Below the pieces are notes generated by a model that did not search any database, had not been told where the DNA came from, and was given only the letters and a program-made list of their open reading frames with translations. A stretch of DNA of 64,000 bases, from the NCBI RefSeq assembly GCF_028858725.1, contig NC_084761.1:20056501-20120500 (forward strand), in the 5' to 3' direction. Shown here piece by piece: positions 35,701 through 48,462 of the stretch; position 1 is the stretch's first letter, and every line of letters begins with the position of its first letter. Position numbers and translations under genes: made by a program. The DNA comes from Colius striatus. Taxonomy: Eukaryota > Chordata > Aves > Coliiformes > Coliidae.

Positions 35701-38700
35701 CTTTTAAACCTTAGTATCTACGAGACACTCATTTTGCAAGGTCGATCACTTTGTGTAGCCTTATTTGTTTAAAACGGGTGAATATTTTTCAAGTATAGGA
35801 TTATCAACTGTGAGAGGAACACCCTCCTTCTATCCCTTGGTCAAAGCTGTCAGTGACACAACTTGTGCTGTGACGTGTCTGATGGAGCTCAAGATTAGGA
35901 GACCTATGTTTAGGTGTCTCTGTGTGAGCTGGATGTGCAGGTTCCCATAATAATCCATGAGCAGTCATACTCAGTACAGGCAGTGGAGACCACAGAATAA
36001 TTCAGCTAACCAGCTATTAATTGTTTTGTTCATTACAAGAAGAATCACCTCTGAGAGACAGAGGCATCATGCTCTTGATTGAGACTAGTCTGAAATTTTT
36101 TGAGGTGACCATGACGTTACTCCGTGATCTGAGAAAACTGTATCCTCATCGTGGGCCCTGGACTGCTTCATCTCCCATTGGAACACTGACTTCCCCTGGG
36201 ATTAGCCTCTCTAACTGCTTTCTGTCTGCTCTTCTGTAGGAGTTTCTAAACTCCAATTTTTTCATGGTGGGTACCAACCATATAACATTCTAGTTATCTG
36301 CAAACAAAGCTTTGCACCTACAGCATTTGCGTAGCACTCAGCAGGGTTGTCTGTTTTGCAGCACTTCTCCAGGAGTGTTTCATACCCCTTAGCAACTCTC
36401 AGAATCAGCTGTTTGGAGAACTCAGGGTGTCTTCGTGAGTATTCATAAACAAACCTGGAGGACATACAAGCCAGCAGAATTAGATCTCCTGAATAACGTG
36501 CTGCTTTCTTCTTGCACAACACAGTAACTGGCAATGCCAGTGCCTCAGATGAGACCAAGTAAGATGGACAATGAATTTGGAATGCTGTTTGGGTTTTTTT
36601 TTAGTAGAATTTTTTGAGTTGTTCTGTTGTCTTCCAACAGAGCAAATGTGAGAGAAACCACATAGTTCCCTAGGACAGTACTTCATAAGTAGACTATGTA
36701 CGTGGCCATACACAAAGCTGTCTTAATAAAAGAAAGGCTCTAATAAATTCAGCTTTGATAAGGTAGGGCTATGCTGAACAGAAAGCATGAATGAGAAAGT
36801 AGGGGTACAATTAAGGGTGAAGTCATATTAGTTACTTCAGACTTCCATGTGGTCATCTCTATTATCTACATGCACTTGAACCACTTGAGGGCAGTTTTTC
36901 CGGCAAAGACAGAGGATTACTTGCAGGAACATTTTGATCCAAGCAGGCATACATTGGCTCTACTTACTCTGACAAGAATCCATCATGGTCTGCATCAAAG
37001 CTTTTGCACACTTCCTTATCTTCTATGTATCTTTCAACTAGTGAAGGAAGATCTTCAGGTTTGTCATCAAACTCAGCTTCAGTAATGCACTGGCTTCGTT
37101 CCACAACTGGCCTTTCACAGCAGTCTTTGATTTTACTTGAGAAAACATCTTGTTTAGAGCATATGTAGGTCATAAGCTCTGCCTGCACAATTAAAACACA
37201 TTATCAGACAAGGTATAAAATAATTTAAAGATAGTTTGTTTCCCCTCTCTCTTTTTTTAGACTTTCCTAATTCGCTGTCTCTATAACTGAAGAGATATAA
37301 TCAGAGGCAGAGGCCCATTCTGTGTGTGTTGAACCATATGGTTCACAGGCACAGGGGACAGTGTCCTGCTCTTCCTTCCCTGCTCTTAGGAACTTTGAGA
37401 AGACACTCTAGAAAGCCAAGGCAAGTCCTTGAGTGGTCTGTCGTGCAAATGCCTGATTGATCTTATCAGTCTTGTCAGGTGTCCAGCTCTGACTGGTCAA
37501 AATGTGAAAAACCTCAGAGCTTCAGAAAGCCAGCACTGGCCACCAGCTGATTTTAAAATTGTATTTAATTTCCAATCAGGCAATATTTAAATCATGTCAC
37601 TGGTACAGTGTTTTGCTAATCCCCCCATGCAAGCTGTTCTCTAGAACACTGGCACTACAGGAAAGATGGATTAATAGCAGTAGACTCAACAGGACAGAAA
37701 AAAAAAAGTGTCCTTTTTGCCTCTGAGTGTTTTGCTTGTTCACAATTGATTTGAAGTGAGTACATGTCCCTGATAAATGTTTTTATTTCAGCCAAACATG
37801 CCACACTGTAAATAATAGCTCATTGCCTTGATGATCACAAAGGGTTAGATCCAGAACTGGTCTAAAACCTAGTTCCAGCAACCATCATCTGAGCTGGCCT
37901 TGAGCTTTTCAGTAGCTGAGGAACCTTCCAGCAACTCTGAGTACAAGTTACCTGGTCTGTGAATGAATAGCTACACAAATTATTTTCTTCCTAAACATTT
38001 TTTCAAATGTGTAAACATTTTTGAAAAACACTTATCTTACCCTGTCATCCATGCACTCTACCATGTCCCCTGCACAGCACTCTTCGTAGATACCCTTCAT
38101 GTCATTTACAACTTTACGAACTTCAGATAATGGAGCATTGGGAAATTTCTGGCTCACAGCAGTGAGTTTACTAGGTGGAAAAGAAGAAAAATGCAATTGT
38201 TTTAAAGCTCTGTCTTGAACAGAAACCTTGCAAGTCACTAACACTTATGAAGCTCTAGATCAGCATTGTTTCAAATATTCATTTGTTCTTCTCATCTAAT
38301 TTCTGGTGGCTGGAAAAAAGGGGCATTGACACCTGCATTGGTAAGCCAGCGCTCTCTTAAAATAGAAATAAATGAGTTTGTGATTCTTCATTCTGAGCTG
38401 TCTATCTAAGAATCGCACCCTAAAATTCCCCATTGCCCTTGGGTGACTGTAAAGCATCTCCTGATTACTTAGTACAAACGTACACAGTCCTAATTAAACC
38501 TGGATGACTGCAGCTAGTGATGTAATCTAGTTAGTTATCAGATTAGCTGTGAAATGAAAGCTGTGTAGGCAGGCTATCCACTTAATTAATGGCATAAGTC
38601 TGTCTTAACCTTAAAAATGCACCTAAACAGCTGTGGCTACCAAATTTGACTCTGATTGCTTTAAGGACTCCAACTAGCAACTCACTTTGGTGATTACGAA

Positions 38701-41700
38701 TGTGTCTGGTAGAAGCCACAAGCATCTGAATGGGGCACAGCTTTGGCAAAAGTGTAGGTTAAGTACACTGGAATCTCTGGTTCTTAGTGACACTCCATCA
38801 GTTAACTCTGACTGAGCCCCCAATCTCTTCTCTGTTGGACAATGGTCCTCAGCCAGAAGTATGCTAGTACCATGACTGCATTTTTCAAACAATAGAGGTG
38901 AATTATATATGCTGTTGTTTGCCTCTTGGCTAGTTTCAGGTTTAGGTTAAGAAGCCTACTTTGTATTTAAAAAAAAATGATTGGAACTTACATTGCTTTG
39001 AAAGTTCTTTCTCCATACTTCTCGAGGATTCCACAAGCATACCGATGCTTCATGTCTACTTTCTTGGCCTTTTGTTTTATAGCAGTTTTCTATAGTAATA
39101 GGATGCACATTGTCACATTAAACTGATTACATCTACCGGACTGAGAAAAAAGCAACTCTGAAAATTCTACTTCAGAAATACAACAGGTTGTGGTCCAGTT
39201 AGTTCTGATGAAAAGCCAAGCAAACTGAGAGTTCCTTAGGCAGTCCTAACCAGTTCCCCATCAGCATTGAGATTCTGGTCTATACACTATACCTTAGGGC
39301 ACAGTGCAATTCTACTGCTGCTTTTCATCAAATACTTGACACTGAAACCTCCTGGCTTCAAAGGAGTTGTCAAAGCACCAGGGTGCCTACCAAGAAATCA
39401 CTGGGTCTCAGTCTGAGACAAAGGGAAAGCTTATTTCCTGCGTTCTCAAGGTTAACAGGAAGTCTCTAAAAAGCCAAACTATGTGCAGCTCATCAGCTGT
39501 TGACTCATGGGGCTAACACATGATTAATCCCGACCTTTCTCAAAGATTTGCATGAACGTGATGATTCTACACTTTTCTCTTTATCTTTCATTTGCTTAGG
39601 CAACAAATAGGAGAAGAATGGGAGAGACCTCATATACATTGAATGTGGCAGTGGCATGTTAGGCTGCCAAGTGAGAAGTGCCTTTCCCTAGGGCCTCTTC
39701 AGTAGCATGCAACTTCTTGTTACAGTTTACCACAGATGAAGAATCCCAAGTGCTACACGTTATTTGGATACAGCGCCCATAGCTGTCTGATAATGTATTA
39801 GCAAAGGGACCAAAAGACAAGCTTAATTCTCTACAGTTTGATTCTTTCAGTTTTTCACTGAAATCAAAATATGATTTTTCTTTTACCATCTTAGTTTCTC
39901 TGAATCTAATAATCCAAATAATCCAGTAATCTAAATGTATATATACCACCACGGGAAATCACAATTTTGTAATGATAAGCCATAATTTAACATTAGCCCT
40001 TTAAAGTCACTTTTTGCTTTGAAGAGAATTGCTGCTAAGATCAGAAGAGACTTCTACATAGCTGACCAGTTGTTTAGTTTTCATTAGTGAAAAAATTGAT
40101 ATACCTCTTCATCCAAGCAAACATCGATATCACTCTCTTTACAACACCGCTGAAGTGCATGTTCGTAATCAGCAGCCAGGCTGAGGATTGATGGAGCATA
40201 CAAGAAGGGGTTTCTTCTTGCAACAGAATAGATGAAACTGTAAAGAAAAGGAATATATACATTACATATTCCAATGACACCAACAAATAACCTTAAATCT
40301 CTTACAGCTTCTGTAGTTTCTATTTGTAATTTAGAAATGTAACCTACCTTCCTAACATAATACCTGGTAATGTTCTGCAAAACTCATTTCCAAAGCAGGA
40401 CTCAGTAGCAATGATGGAAGGATAAACTTATCTTGTCCACCACTTAATTTGATGTATAGCTGCTTTCTAAAAATGCATTGTCAAATACTTGAAAATTCTG
40501 ATTTTTAGAGTGAAACCTTAATCTGTGGCCATTTCACCAAGCCTTTCTTGCCAATTTTTATTCTTCTTACTATTCCTATTTTCCATCCTCTCTAATTGTA
40601 ATGGGCACAGTGGGAAGCTGGAGCAAGCAAATTATTAAATCAATGCTGGGAACACTGTGGTTCTTCAGGGTTTTTTTGGGGAAAAAAAGACCCCTGAAAT
40701 TTATAAAATGTGATTCCTTAAAGCAGATTTTTGAGTGGAAAAACTTTCTCTAGCATGGCATGAAAAAACATGTTCAAGAGCTCTGGGTATTTAATAATTG
40801 AGCAGCTGTTTAATACACACAGACAGGGGGTTGAATACTTGCAACTTTTTTAAATGTCCTTCATGTTGACACACTTTAATATAGCTTGAGCATCCCTCTT
40901 CTGCACAATCAAACACTCAAACAGTACAAAATGGCCATTTCTCTTACTGTCCCAGGAGTGACACCCGGTTGTCCTGGTACTCCTTGCATATCACATCAGC
41001 AGCTGGTCTTTCATATGGCTTAATAAAGTCTGGTTGGGAAACTTTAAATGACAGGAAACACGTGTTTCTCTCAGGATCAGCTTTACTACAGCAATCGGCC
41101 ATTGCACCATATGAGTCACGGAGCTTTTCCATTTGGCAGATTTCATCCAGGAAAATGGTGGGCTGTAAGGGAGATGCTGAGTGTCAGAATTATTGCTTAT
41201 AGACAGTGTAATATATGTATTATTTATCTGTAAAAGAAAGCCCAGTTTGAAAAGTAAATTCATTTTTACTGAATAAGACTTAGAGACTAAATCACAATAA
41301 TCCATCATTTTCAACACAATCTACTAAAGTTTTATTTTACATGCTCCAGTATAAAAACTTAAAATGCTTTATGGAAAAAAGTAGTTATAATCTAAAACAC
41401 TCTGTGCAGGACAGTGACCTTCTTTTACTTATAATCTGACTAAACTGAATTTTCAGACGATTTGAAGAAGCATTTGATATTCTATTTGACAGTCAGCTTG
41501 GAAAACCTTTAGGGAGAATGACTGTAGTTATGTCATTTGGTCTGACTTTCGCTTAGAGCTCGCCAGTATGTGAACATCTAACTTTTCAAAGGGATGAGCT
41601 GGACCTGCTAGCCATCCAGGGATCTTATGTACCTGAAGATTTCTTCTATTACCTGATCTTAGAGGACTTTTTAAAGAACTTTTTAAACCAAGTACCTTAA

Positions 41701-44082
41701 ATAAGTGCATATACTTTTTCAAGTCAACCCAATGTGAAAACTCACACGCTTTGGTCACTTTAATATTTAGATTTAGGTCTGGTTTTTTTAAAGCTGGGAT
41801 ATTTGTACTAAATGCTAATGTCCGGGCTCCAATATATGGCTCCACAGATCATTTAGGCACTTCTGAAAGGCAGAGTTTCAGAACCTGACAAAACCAAAGT
41901 CTTTGTTAAAGCACTGAAAATTGAGAATTAGCCAGTGACAACAGCAACAGATTAAAGGATCAGGTATAAATCCTCAGTGAGAGTAATTCTGATAGCTACA
42001 TAGGGGAAACACAAATCCTAAAGGAATCACTGCCTACCAGTGGTTTTGAGCATTCAGGAGCATTCTCATCGGCCACACACTTCTGTGCCAGATCATCAAT
42101 ATCCTTCACCAGCTTAGACAGTCCCTCATATGAACATTTCTGGAGATACTGGGCGAATGTGATCATGGAACTGAAACACAAAGCATATTTGGGCATATGG
42201 AGGTAACGTAACAGTCAATATTTTCAAAGGAGCTTCTGAATTAAGAATTGTTTGTTTAAATGACAGGCACAAATGCCTGTACCATGAAGAGCATAGAACC
42301 AGATCCTGCATCCTTCCTCTTCTCACCTCCTTTCTGATAAATGTTTTTACTTCCCAGGAACAAAAGTCTTGAATAATAGACTAGAAACAAACCAGGAAAG
42401 ACTTTGAATTTAATTTTCTGACACTTTTACCAGTATATTCGTAAGAGCCATAAACTAGGCTGGTTTTTGCCATTGTTCCAAATTATGATCTTCAAGCTGC
42501 TTTCTTTCAGAAGCAGTTATGCTCCTGTCAAGACCCCCTGCTATTCCCAAAACCAGATTCAAAATCAAATTGAATTATATGAGGAAAGCCATCATAGGTT
42601 TGGTTTTTTGAGGTTAGTAATTTGGGGTTTTTTTTGACTTTTCATTTTTTTTTAGTAATGTCTCAATCCAGGGTAGCTCTTCTCCATCCTAAGGTTATCA
42701 AAAGTGGATTACTCGTGCCTATTTGCCTTTCACATATGGAACATAGATTTCATCATGAGGTTTTCAGGGAGTTCTTTTTACAGAGAGCAAGAAAGACATC
42801 GTGAGTTTTGCAGGTCCTAAAATATTTACAGGCTTTGTATAGCGTCGCTAAGAAGGCTAACTCAATGCCACACTTCAGAGAGACATATACACTCTTTGCT
42901 AGCTCATACAGTATGTTTTAGTTTCCATTTTGTGTCCAGTAGCAACAGAGGTAAACAACAATCAGAAAATGTAAGCTGAACATTCACTTACACTGCCTTA
43001 AATGTCTCGGACTTCAAATCCTGGTAGCGATGGGCAATCTCACTCTTGTGCTCTAGGAAGTAAAACAAGAACCATGATGTTCACTGTCACATTGTCTGTG
43101 ATAGACACCTTAAGGTATGCATTCTGGGCACCTTGGGCCAGACTTTCATAATTCACCCAGCTCTTAAGACAGTTTCGAAACAGATAAAACTAATGCTGAG
43201 CACTTGTAAAATCCCACATTTGGGTACACTGCCCTGGGTAACCTGTAGTGCTTTTCTGGGAACTTCAATCTCAAGCTTTGCTTAAGCCACTGTGAACTCT
43301 TTCTTGTCTCGATGGCCATTTAATAATAACTAATAATAGTTTTAATAATAATTAATTAACTTTTGTAATACTGCTTTGATTGCAGAAAATTGTTATTTAA
43401 AGATTTTTTAACTGCTGTTCACTGGGATTTCCAGATAGCTCCTGAAAATTCCATTTTTGTTCAATTTTTGTATTTTTATGATTCAAACAAAAATTAAAAA
43501 TATCAGTGGAAAAACTTCTAAGGCTGCCTGCAGAAATATTTTTTTGACCAAGGTCTAAAGTTTTATAATACAGAGAGAAATAACACAATTATGAGCTTAT
43601 AGCCCAGACTAAGAAGCCAATTTTAAAGTTTTTACCTACTCATGCAAAAACCATTGCCTTCAATTGGCAAGAAGCTCACTATTCAAAAGGCAGCACTTCC
43701 AAAATCACAGTGTATCTGCATTCCTCATGCTGGAAAGTAACAGCTTCTGAATAATTGACATCTGTCCATGCACTACGCTGACATTACAAAAGGACATCAC
43801 CAAACTTACTTGCTCAGTCAAGTTGTCCTAAGTGTTCTACCCATCTCTGTATGTTTTTTTCATTTAGTTTCAAGACAAAAATACCTAAATTCTGTTCACT
43901 TTCAATCAGGTTTGCAAGAATTGTTCATGAAATGCAATTCAAGACATTAAATTGATATAACAAAGATTGCAAAGGCAACAAATTAGTCCTTTCTTACCTG
44001 CATCTCGAGCAACTCTTTGCAGATTCCTAGACTTGGCAGAACTTAGGAGGAAAAGAAACGAAATTAATGTTACCCACTTCAT
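32735..44082 (-). CDS. ALB: ALB, serum albumin, complete
   Basis: Fourteen coding exons are, 5' to 3': 44082-43998, 43052-42992, 42170-42038, 41162-40948, 40237-40105, 39089-38992, 38170-38041, 37182-36968, 36454-36322, 35621-35524, 35373-35235, 34615-34392, 33870-33738 and 32785-32735. They join into 615 codons plus TAA. Residues 1-18 are the signal peptide, about 19-26 a propeptide ending in a furin-type R-V-A-R site, and mature protein starts DAEHKSE. Three homologous domains carry the albumin Cys-Cys pattern. Cys61 (mature 35, QKCSYEG) corresponds to the mammalian free thiol. His is fourth, not third, so the mammalian N-terminal Cu/Ni site is absent, as in chicken. Albumin is the main liver-secreted plasma carrier of fatty acids, metals and hormones. 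No standard N-x-S/T sequon was seen, consistent with a non-glycosylated protein. By recall, length and sequence match chicken albumin closely. Confidence 0.98.
33738..33870 (-). CDS. ALB: ALB exon 13
   Basis: This 133-nt exon encodes residues 555-599: [44 protein letters not shown]. The acceptor is ctttcag and the donor is gtattt. Confidence 0.98.
34392..34615 (-). CDS. ALB: ALB exon 12
   Basis: This 224-nt exon encodes residues 481-555: [77 protein letters not shown]1 fragment starts only about 42 bases upstream of its acceptor (tttacag). The donor is gtaagc. Confidence 0.98.
34658..34763 (-). mobile_element. CR1 3' fragment in ALB intron 11
   Basis: The fragment begins catagaatcatgg and continues ggaagggacctttagaga, tctagtccaaccccc and ccacctagattaggtcac. 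It is in minus orientation (same strand as ALB) and strongly 5'-truncated. Confidence 0.92.
35235..35373 (-). CDS. ALB: ALB exon 11
   Basis: This 139-nt exon encodes residues 434-480: [46 protein letters not shown]. The donor is gtgagt. Confidence 0.98.
35524..35621 (-). CDS. ALB: ALB exon 10
   Basis: This 98-nt exon encodes residues 402-434: [20 protein letters not shown] then [12 protein letters not shown]. The acceptor is tttgcag and the donor is gtaagt. Confidence 0.97.
36322..36454 (-). CDS. ALB: ALB exon 9
   Basis: This 133-nt exon encodes residues 357-401: [45 protein letters not shown]. The donor is gtaggt. Confidence 0.98.
36968..37182 (-). CDS. ALB: ALB exon 8
   Basis: This 215-nt exon encodes residues 286-357: [60 protein letters not shown], and ends HDGFLS. 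The donor is gtaagt. Confidence 0.98.
38041..38170 (-). CDS. ALB: ALB exon 7
   Basis: This 130-nt exon encodes residues 242-285: [44 protein letters not shown]. The donor is gtaaga. Confidence 0.98.
38992..39089 (-). CDS. ALB: ALB exon 6
   Basis: This 98-nt exon encodes residues 210-242: [20 protein letters not shown] then [12 protein letters not shown]. The acceptor is actatag and the donor is gtaagt. Confidence 0.97.
40105..40237 (-). CDS. ALB: ALB exon 5
   Basis: This 133-nt exon encodes residues 165-209: [45 protein letters not shown]. The donor is gtatat. Confidence 0.98.
40948..41162 (-). CDS. ALB: ALB exon 4
   Basis: This 215-nt exon encodes residues 94-165: [40 protein letters not shown], and onward to DNRVSLLG. 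The acceptor is cttacag and the donor is gtaaga. Confidence 0.98.
42038..42170 (-). CDS. ALB: ALB exon 3
   Basis: This 133-nt exon encodes residues 49-93: [44 protein letters not shown]. It carries the free-thiol Cys61. The donor is gtaggc. Confidence 0.98.
42992..43052 (-). CDS. ALB: ALB exon 2
   Basis: This 61-nt exon encodes residues 29-49, [20 protein letters not shown] plus part of Val49. The acceptor is ttcctag and the donor is gtaagt. Confidence 0.97.
43318..43367. repeat. TAA-rich low-complexity tract in ALB intron 1
   Basis: Runs of ataataac and taataat units over about 50 bases form an A/T-only low-complexity stretch. Confidence 0.75.
43998..44082 (-). CDS. ALB: ALB exon 1, signal peptide and propeptide
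   Basis: This 85-nt coding exon encodes [18 protein letters not shown] then [10 protein letters not shown]. The ATG context is strong (AACCATGA). The donor is gtaaga. Confidence 0.98.
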
Positions 44083-44148
44083 GGTTGCAGATTATGATGT
44101 GGGTTAAATTACTCAGAAATGCTAGGAAGATTGAAGGGAAAGCGTTTG

Positions 44149-44270
44149 TTTTTATACCCTTTACTATCTGTGATTGTAAAATATTAACCACAGAGCTGGC
44201 ATTTGCTGTGAAAAAGATTACAAAACTTGGACTGTCCTTGCCAAAAATTAATTTGATATTATTTGTTTAT
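44149..44270 (-). promoter_or_regulatory. ALB: ALB proximal promoter
   Basis: Minus-strand TATAAAAA at 44156-44149 predicts initiation near 44122 and a leader of about 40 nt. Upstream, GTTAATATTTTAC at 44188-44176 fits the HNF1 palindrome GTTAATNATTAAC at all but two positions. TTTTGTAAT at 44225-44217 resembles the C/EBP-DBP site of mammalian albumin promoters. The plus strand at 44264-44270 carries tgtttat, a FOXA-type motif. The TATA/HNF1/C-EBP order matches mammalian albumin promoters. Binding is inferred. Confidence 0.8.
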
Positions 44271-44619
44271 TATGGGTTTCTCTAGGCCTTTTTGTCCTGA
44301 AAAGGTTGAACCTTACAGCACCCAAATAGATAAAGTTTTGCGTAAATTTCCTTATCAAATGACAAACATGGAGTTCAAGGCATCAGACAAAAAAGTTATC
44401 AAGCTTAATCTTATAGCTGTGCTTTTTTTCTTCTTCTTTTTTATTTTTTTGCTAATGTTTGTTCAAAAGCAAAGCAGGTTGGTATTGTACAGTAGCAGTT
44501 CATCCAGACAGGACTTGGTACACATACTCGCTAATAATTAGAGTATTTTAATTTAAAATCACTTGACAAAGATGAGATGCTTTATCTAGACTTCAGTATT
44601 AAAAATCTGGACTGGTAAA

Positions 44620-44924
44620 ATCATAGAATCATAGAATGGTAGGGGTTGGAAGGGACCTTTAGAGATCATCTAGTCCAACCTCCTTGCAGAAGCAGGTTCA
44701 CCTAGATCAGGTTGCATAGGAACATGTCCAGGCGGGTCTTGAAGACCTCCAAGGAAGGAGACTCCACAACCCCTCAGGGCAGCCTGTGCCAGGGCTCTGT
44801 CACTCTCATGGTGAAATAGTTTTTTCTTATATTTAAGTGGAACTTTTCGTGTTCCAGCTTCATCCCATTACCCCTTGTCCTGTTGCTAGCTACAATAGAA
44901 AAAAGGGATGTCCCAATCTCCTGA
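44620..44924 (-). mobile_element. CR1 LINE copy about 0.5 kb upstream of the ALB promoter
   Basis: The copy begins tcatagaatcatagaatggt and contains the full CR1 3' region through aaaaagggatgtcccaat. It stops at 44924, where the copy at 48463 continues, so it is 5'-truncated. It is very similar to the copies at 48463 and 63371. Confidence 0.93.
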
Positions 44925-47900
44925 AAATAACAGCAACAAGCACAAAGATACAGGTAAACAGTGTCTCCCATTTCAGTTGGCTTCTGAATTCTCAAAGAAA
45001 CAGACGGTGAAAGTGTAGAAATGGTACAAAGGAACCTGAATCTCAGAATATATGTAGCTCTGGAGCATAAAATATTTGCAGGCAATTTTAATGTAGGAAA
45101 AATGTCAAAGCAATGCTGCTTCTCTTTCAGAAAGATCACTCTGTTCTCCATGAATAACCACATGAAACTTGGATGAGTTCATGGAATAGTTCAAGACAAT
45201 AAAATTTATACGGCTACTGCTTTTGTAAAAAGATTTTGTGTTTTCCCCAGTTTGCTCCTGATATCTTTGTAGGTGAAAAATTATATTCTTGTTAGTGACT
45301 TAAAGGAACAAGTCTCTATTTTGGGAATTAAAGATTATCTGGGTAAATCTTACATGAAGGATGGTGGAGGAAAGACAAATTTGCAGAAAAGTCCCCCAGT
45401 TTTGTCATAATATCAGAAATAAGGATTACTTTCAGGTTATTGTAGCAAAATCCCAACTTTCTGGAGAATGATGGGAATTATAATGAACAATCTGTACCTG
45501 TCAAGCCTGTGCTGCTTCAGTCTAAAAAAGTCTCAGGAAAGATCTGATTAAACACTTCAGTCTATAATTGCAGTCTGTAATTTTAATGACCATATCCCTC
45601 TGTCAAGAAAGAACTCAGCACTAAAATGTGGGTCTTTTTGATTAACCTGCAGCCTTCAGAATGGCTGCAGACTACCTAGAATTTTTTCACAGGATCTCTT
45701 AAATCATTGATGTTTAGAGATGTGTACGAAGCTAACTTGGCAATCTGACCAGTACCTTCTGATCCAATGGAAGCCACTGTAAAAATGGCTGCAGCTTGTC
45801 TGCAAACATCAGCTTGATTTGTCAGTGTCTTGAACCTATGTCTTCTCTCACATCTTAACACAGCATTCAATGAAATATAAACACACACTTAGGTATCTTC
45901 TTGATAACCATAAAGTGACTATAAAGGGCAACCAGACTGGAACATGCCCAAGTCAAACTGGTGGAAGGATGTAGTTGTGGCAAATCATGCCATAGAACAG
46001 CTCGTGGAATGCTCTCATACTGAATCAAAGCAGCCTTCAGAAAACGACAGCAAAGGACTGGGAGGGGAAAGTATTTTCTGTTACACTGAAATTTAGCACA
46101 GGAAAAAATTCTCAATGTGCAATGTTGCATCTTGAAAGCCATCTGGAATTTTCCCCTGCAGCATTGTGCAGTGTTAGCAAGAACACTATTGGTACCCTGG
46201 AGTTAATATGTAAGTTTGCAATACAGGGTCCATGTTTATTTCTAGATATCTTCTGTTGTCTGTCCTGTACTTCATGCCAACTTTTCATATAACTGCTGAG
46301 AGGCCCGAACTCCAGTGCTGATGTTTGTTTAACAATATTAAATATTATACTGAGCTTCCTGTTACACAATTCTTCCATACTGCATTGAGTACATTTTCAA
46401 CAAAGTTATCCTGACATTACAAAAAGGAGCACATCAATTGCACTTTAAGACAAATGCGTTATCAAACACTTTTACATCTAAACTTACAGGCAGTAACTAG
46501 TGCTATTTCAAATGTGGGAGACTAAGGGACAGTAATTAAAAGAGTAATTGACCTTCAAATAGTAATTTTAAATATTCCATCGTACCATGCTATGCAAAAT
46601 AAAAGGGTAGATACCAAGTGGATTACTTCATTCTCAGACTCCCACTGGAGAAATACCTTCAGGGATACCCATTTAAACAATTTCTGTTTGCCTAAAGCCA
46701 GGCTTCATTTTGTGCTGTGTGCTCTCTTATGCTGGATACAACAGATTTAGTAAGTATGAAGAGATGCCATGGTTGAACCGTAGCTGTTAAGGAATTACTG
46801 AGCCGTGAATTTTACAATAATACCTCCTTTATCAGAAAAAGAACCCCATGTCTTCTGTGTTCAACTAGTTTGTACTTGAAGGAGCTTGCAGAAGAGAGGA
46901 AAGCATTTGGAAGCTGAAGGGAAAGCTATTTATCTTTCACTGGGATTAATGTTCCTACTAGAAGTTACACCTATGTGGACTAAGATGTATGAAAATCCCA
47001 TGAGACTTTTGAGTAACAAATGTGATATATCATCATAAGAATAACTGCCAGAGCACTTTTAGAAAGTAAATCCCTTTTGAAGTGATCTCTGAAAACCCAA
47101 AGACTATTAGTAATTCTCTAATCTTGTGGCACTCAATTTCATTTACTGCTGTTTCCTCTTGGATTTAAGGACCTAAGGTTTTGTTTGTGTAAATAGATCA
47201 TGAGATATATACCAAACCTAGAGACATTCATATGCCAGGATCACAACTACTGCCAGTAATCACAGATCTGTTTTGGAGGTGATTTTGTCCTTTGTTTTGC
47301 TTCAGCAAAATGTATCTAATATTAACATGAAGGAGGGCAGACGACTAGTAGGTTTTTTTCTTCTCCAAATGGAAAAACGAACTTCTGCCAAAGTGAATGG
47401 AACCAGCAAAAAGGAATGCTACTTCTCATCTGTCTGCAAGTGGATGTGAGATAATGCTGAAAAAAGGTGTCACCATCTCCTATTTCTAGTCCCATACTTA
47501 GACGTGTGGCTTAGCTGCTTTGTTGAGTTTTTATAACATTGGACAGTAGCTAATTTTTTTAATAACTGTAATTATCAGTACATTTCTAAAGAAGTGTCTT
47601 TAATTCTGGACACACAGTCAGGCGTGAAGGCTTTTCCTGCTCTGGTGCATTATGTTTGCTATTCTTATCACTGATATTTGGCTCCCGTGCAAAACAAGTC
47701 AAACACTTCAAACAGATAAATGCCTTTTATTTGAACAGAGATGGACTCATAGATATAAAATGAGCAAGAGGGCCCATCTGATGAGCAAATATATACATGG
47801 AAAGTATTTGATCAAGGTAGCAGAATAGGCAAAGACCTGCTAAGGTGTAGCTAACAACATTCCGAAGCAGGGCACATCTTCTGTGTACACCCTCAGCTCT

Positions 47901-48462
47901 GATGCTGTCATCCATCCTGGTTGATTAGCCACACATCTGAAGTTTTACGGAGTTTTATCTTACTAAAAAAAGCATTTTTACATCAGCCAGAATGACTATT
48001 CATAGTCTTACTGCACCTAAATAATTCAAACACCTAATCCAAATAAGCTCCATTACTAATCTGTTGTCCTATTCCTGTATTCCTCTGCTGGAATGGATTC
48101 AAGACCACAGATCCACATCCTCAACACCTAAATAGCTTTGCAAACTTGAAATTTATGCCAAAATCCAAAGCACAGACAAAAGTGGTGAGAACATGCAGTA
48201 TTTGCTGCTTCCTTCAAAGTGAGGGACAGTGTCCACTCTATGCTCTCTGTCATCAAGTCAACCGGGAAGCAGACTTTTTTAAAGTTATGATGAAAAGCAT
48301 ATAGAAAAAAAAATGGCTTTCATACAAGTATGAAAATGGTGTGTATATGTATTGTTATGTATGGCAGATGTTTGTTTTCCAGATTGTCAGGTTAAGCTTG
48401 AATTTGATACTCTGGTTGCATGGTTTGATGTTAGACCTTTCACAGTTCAACTCAAGACACAT

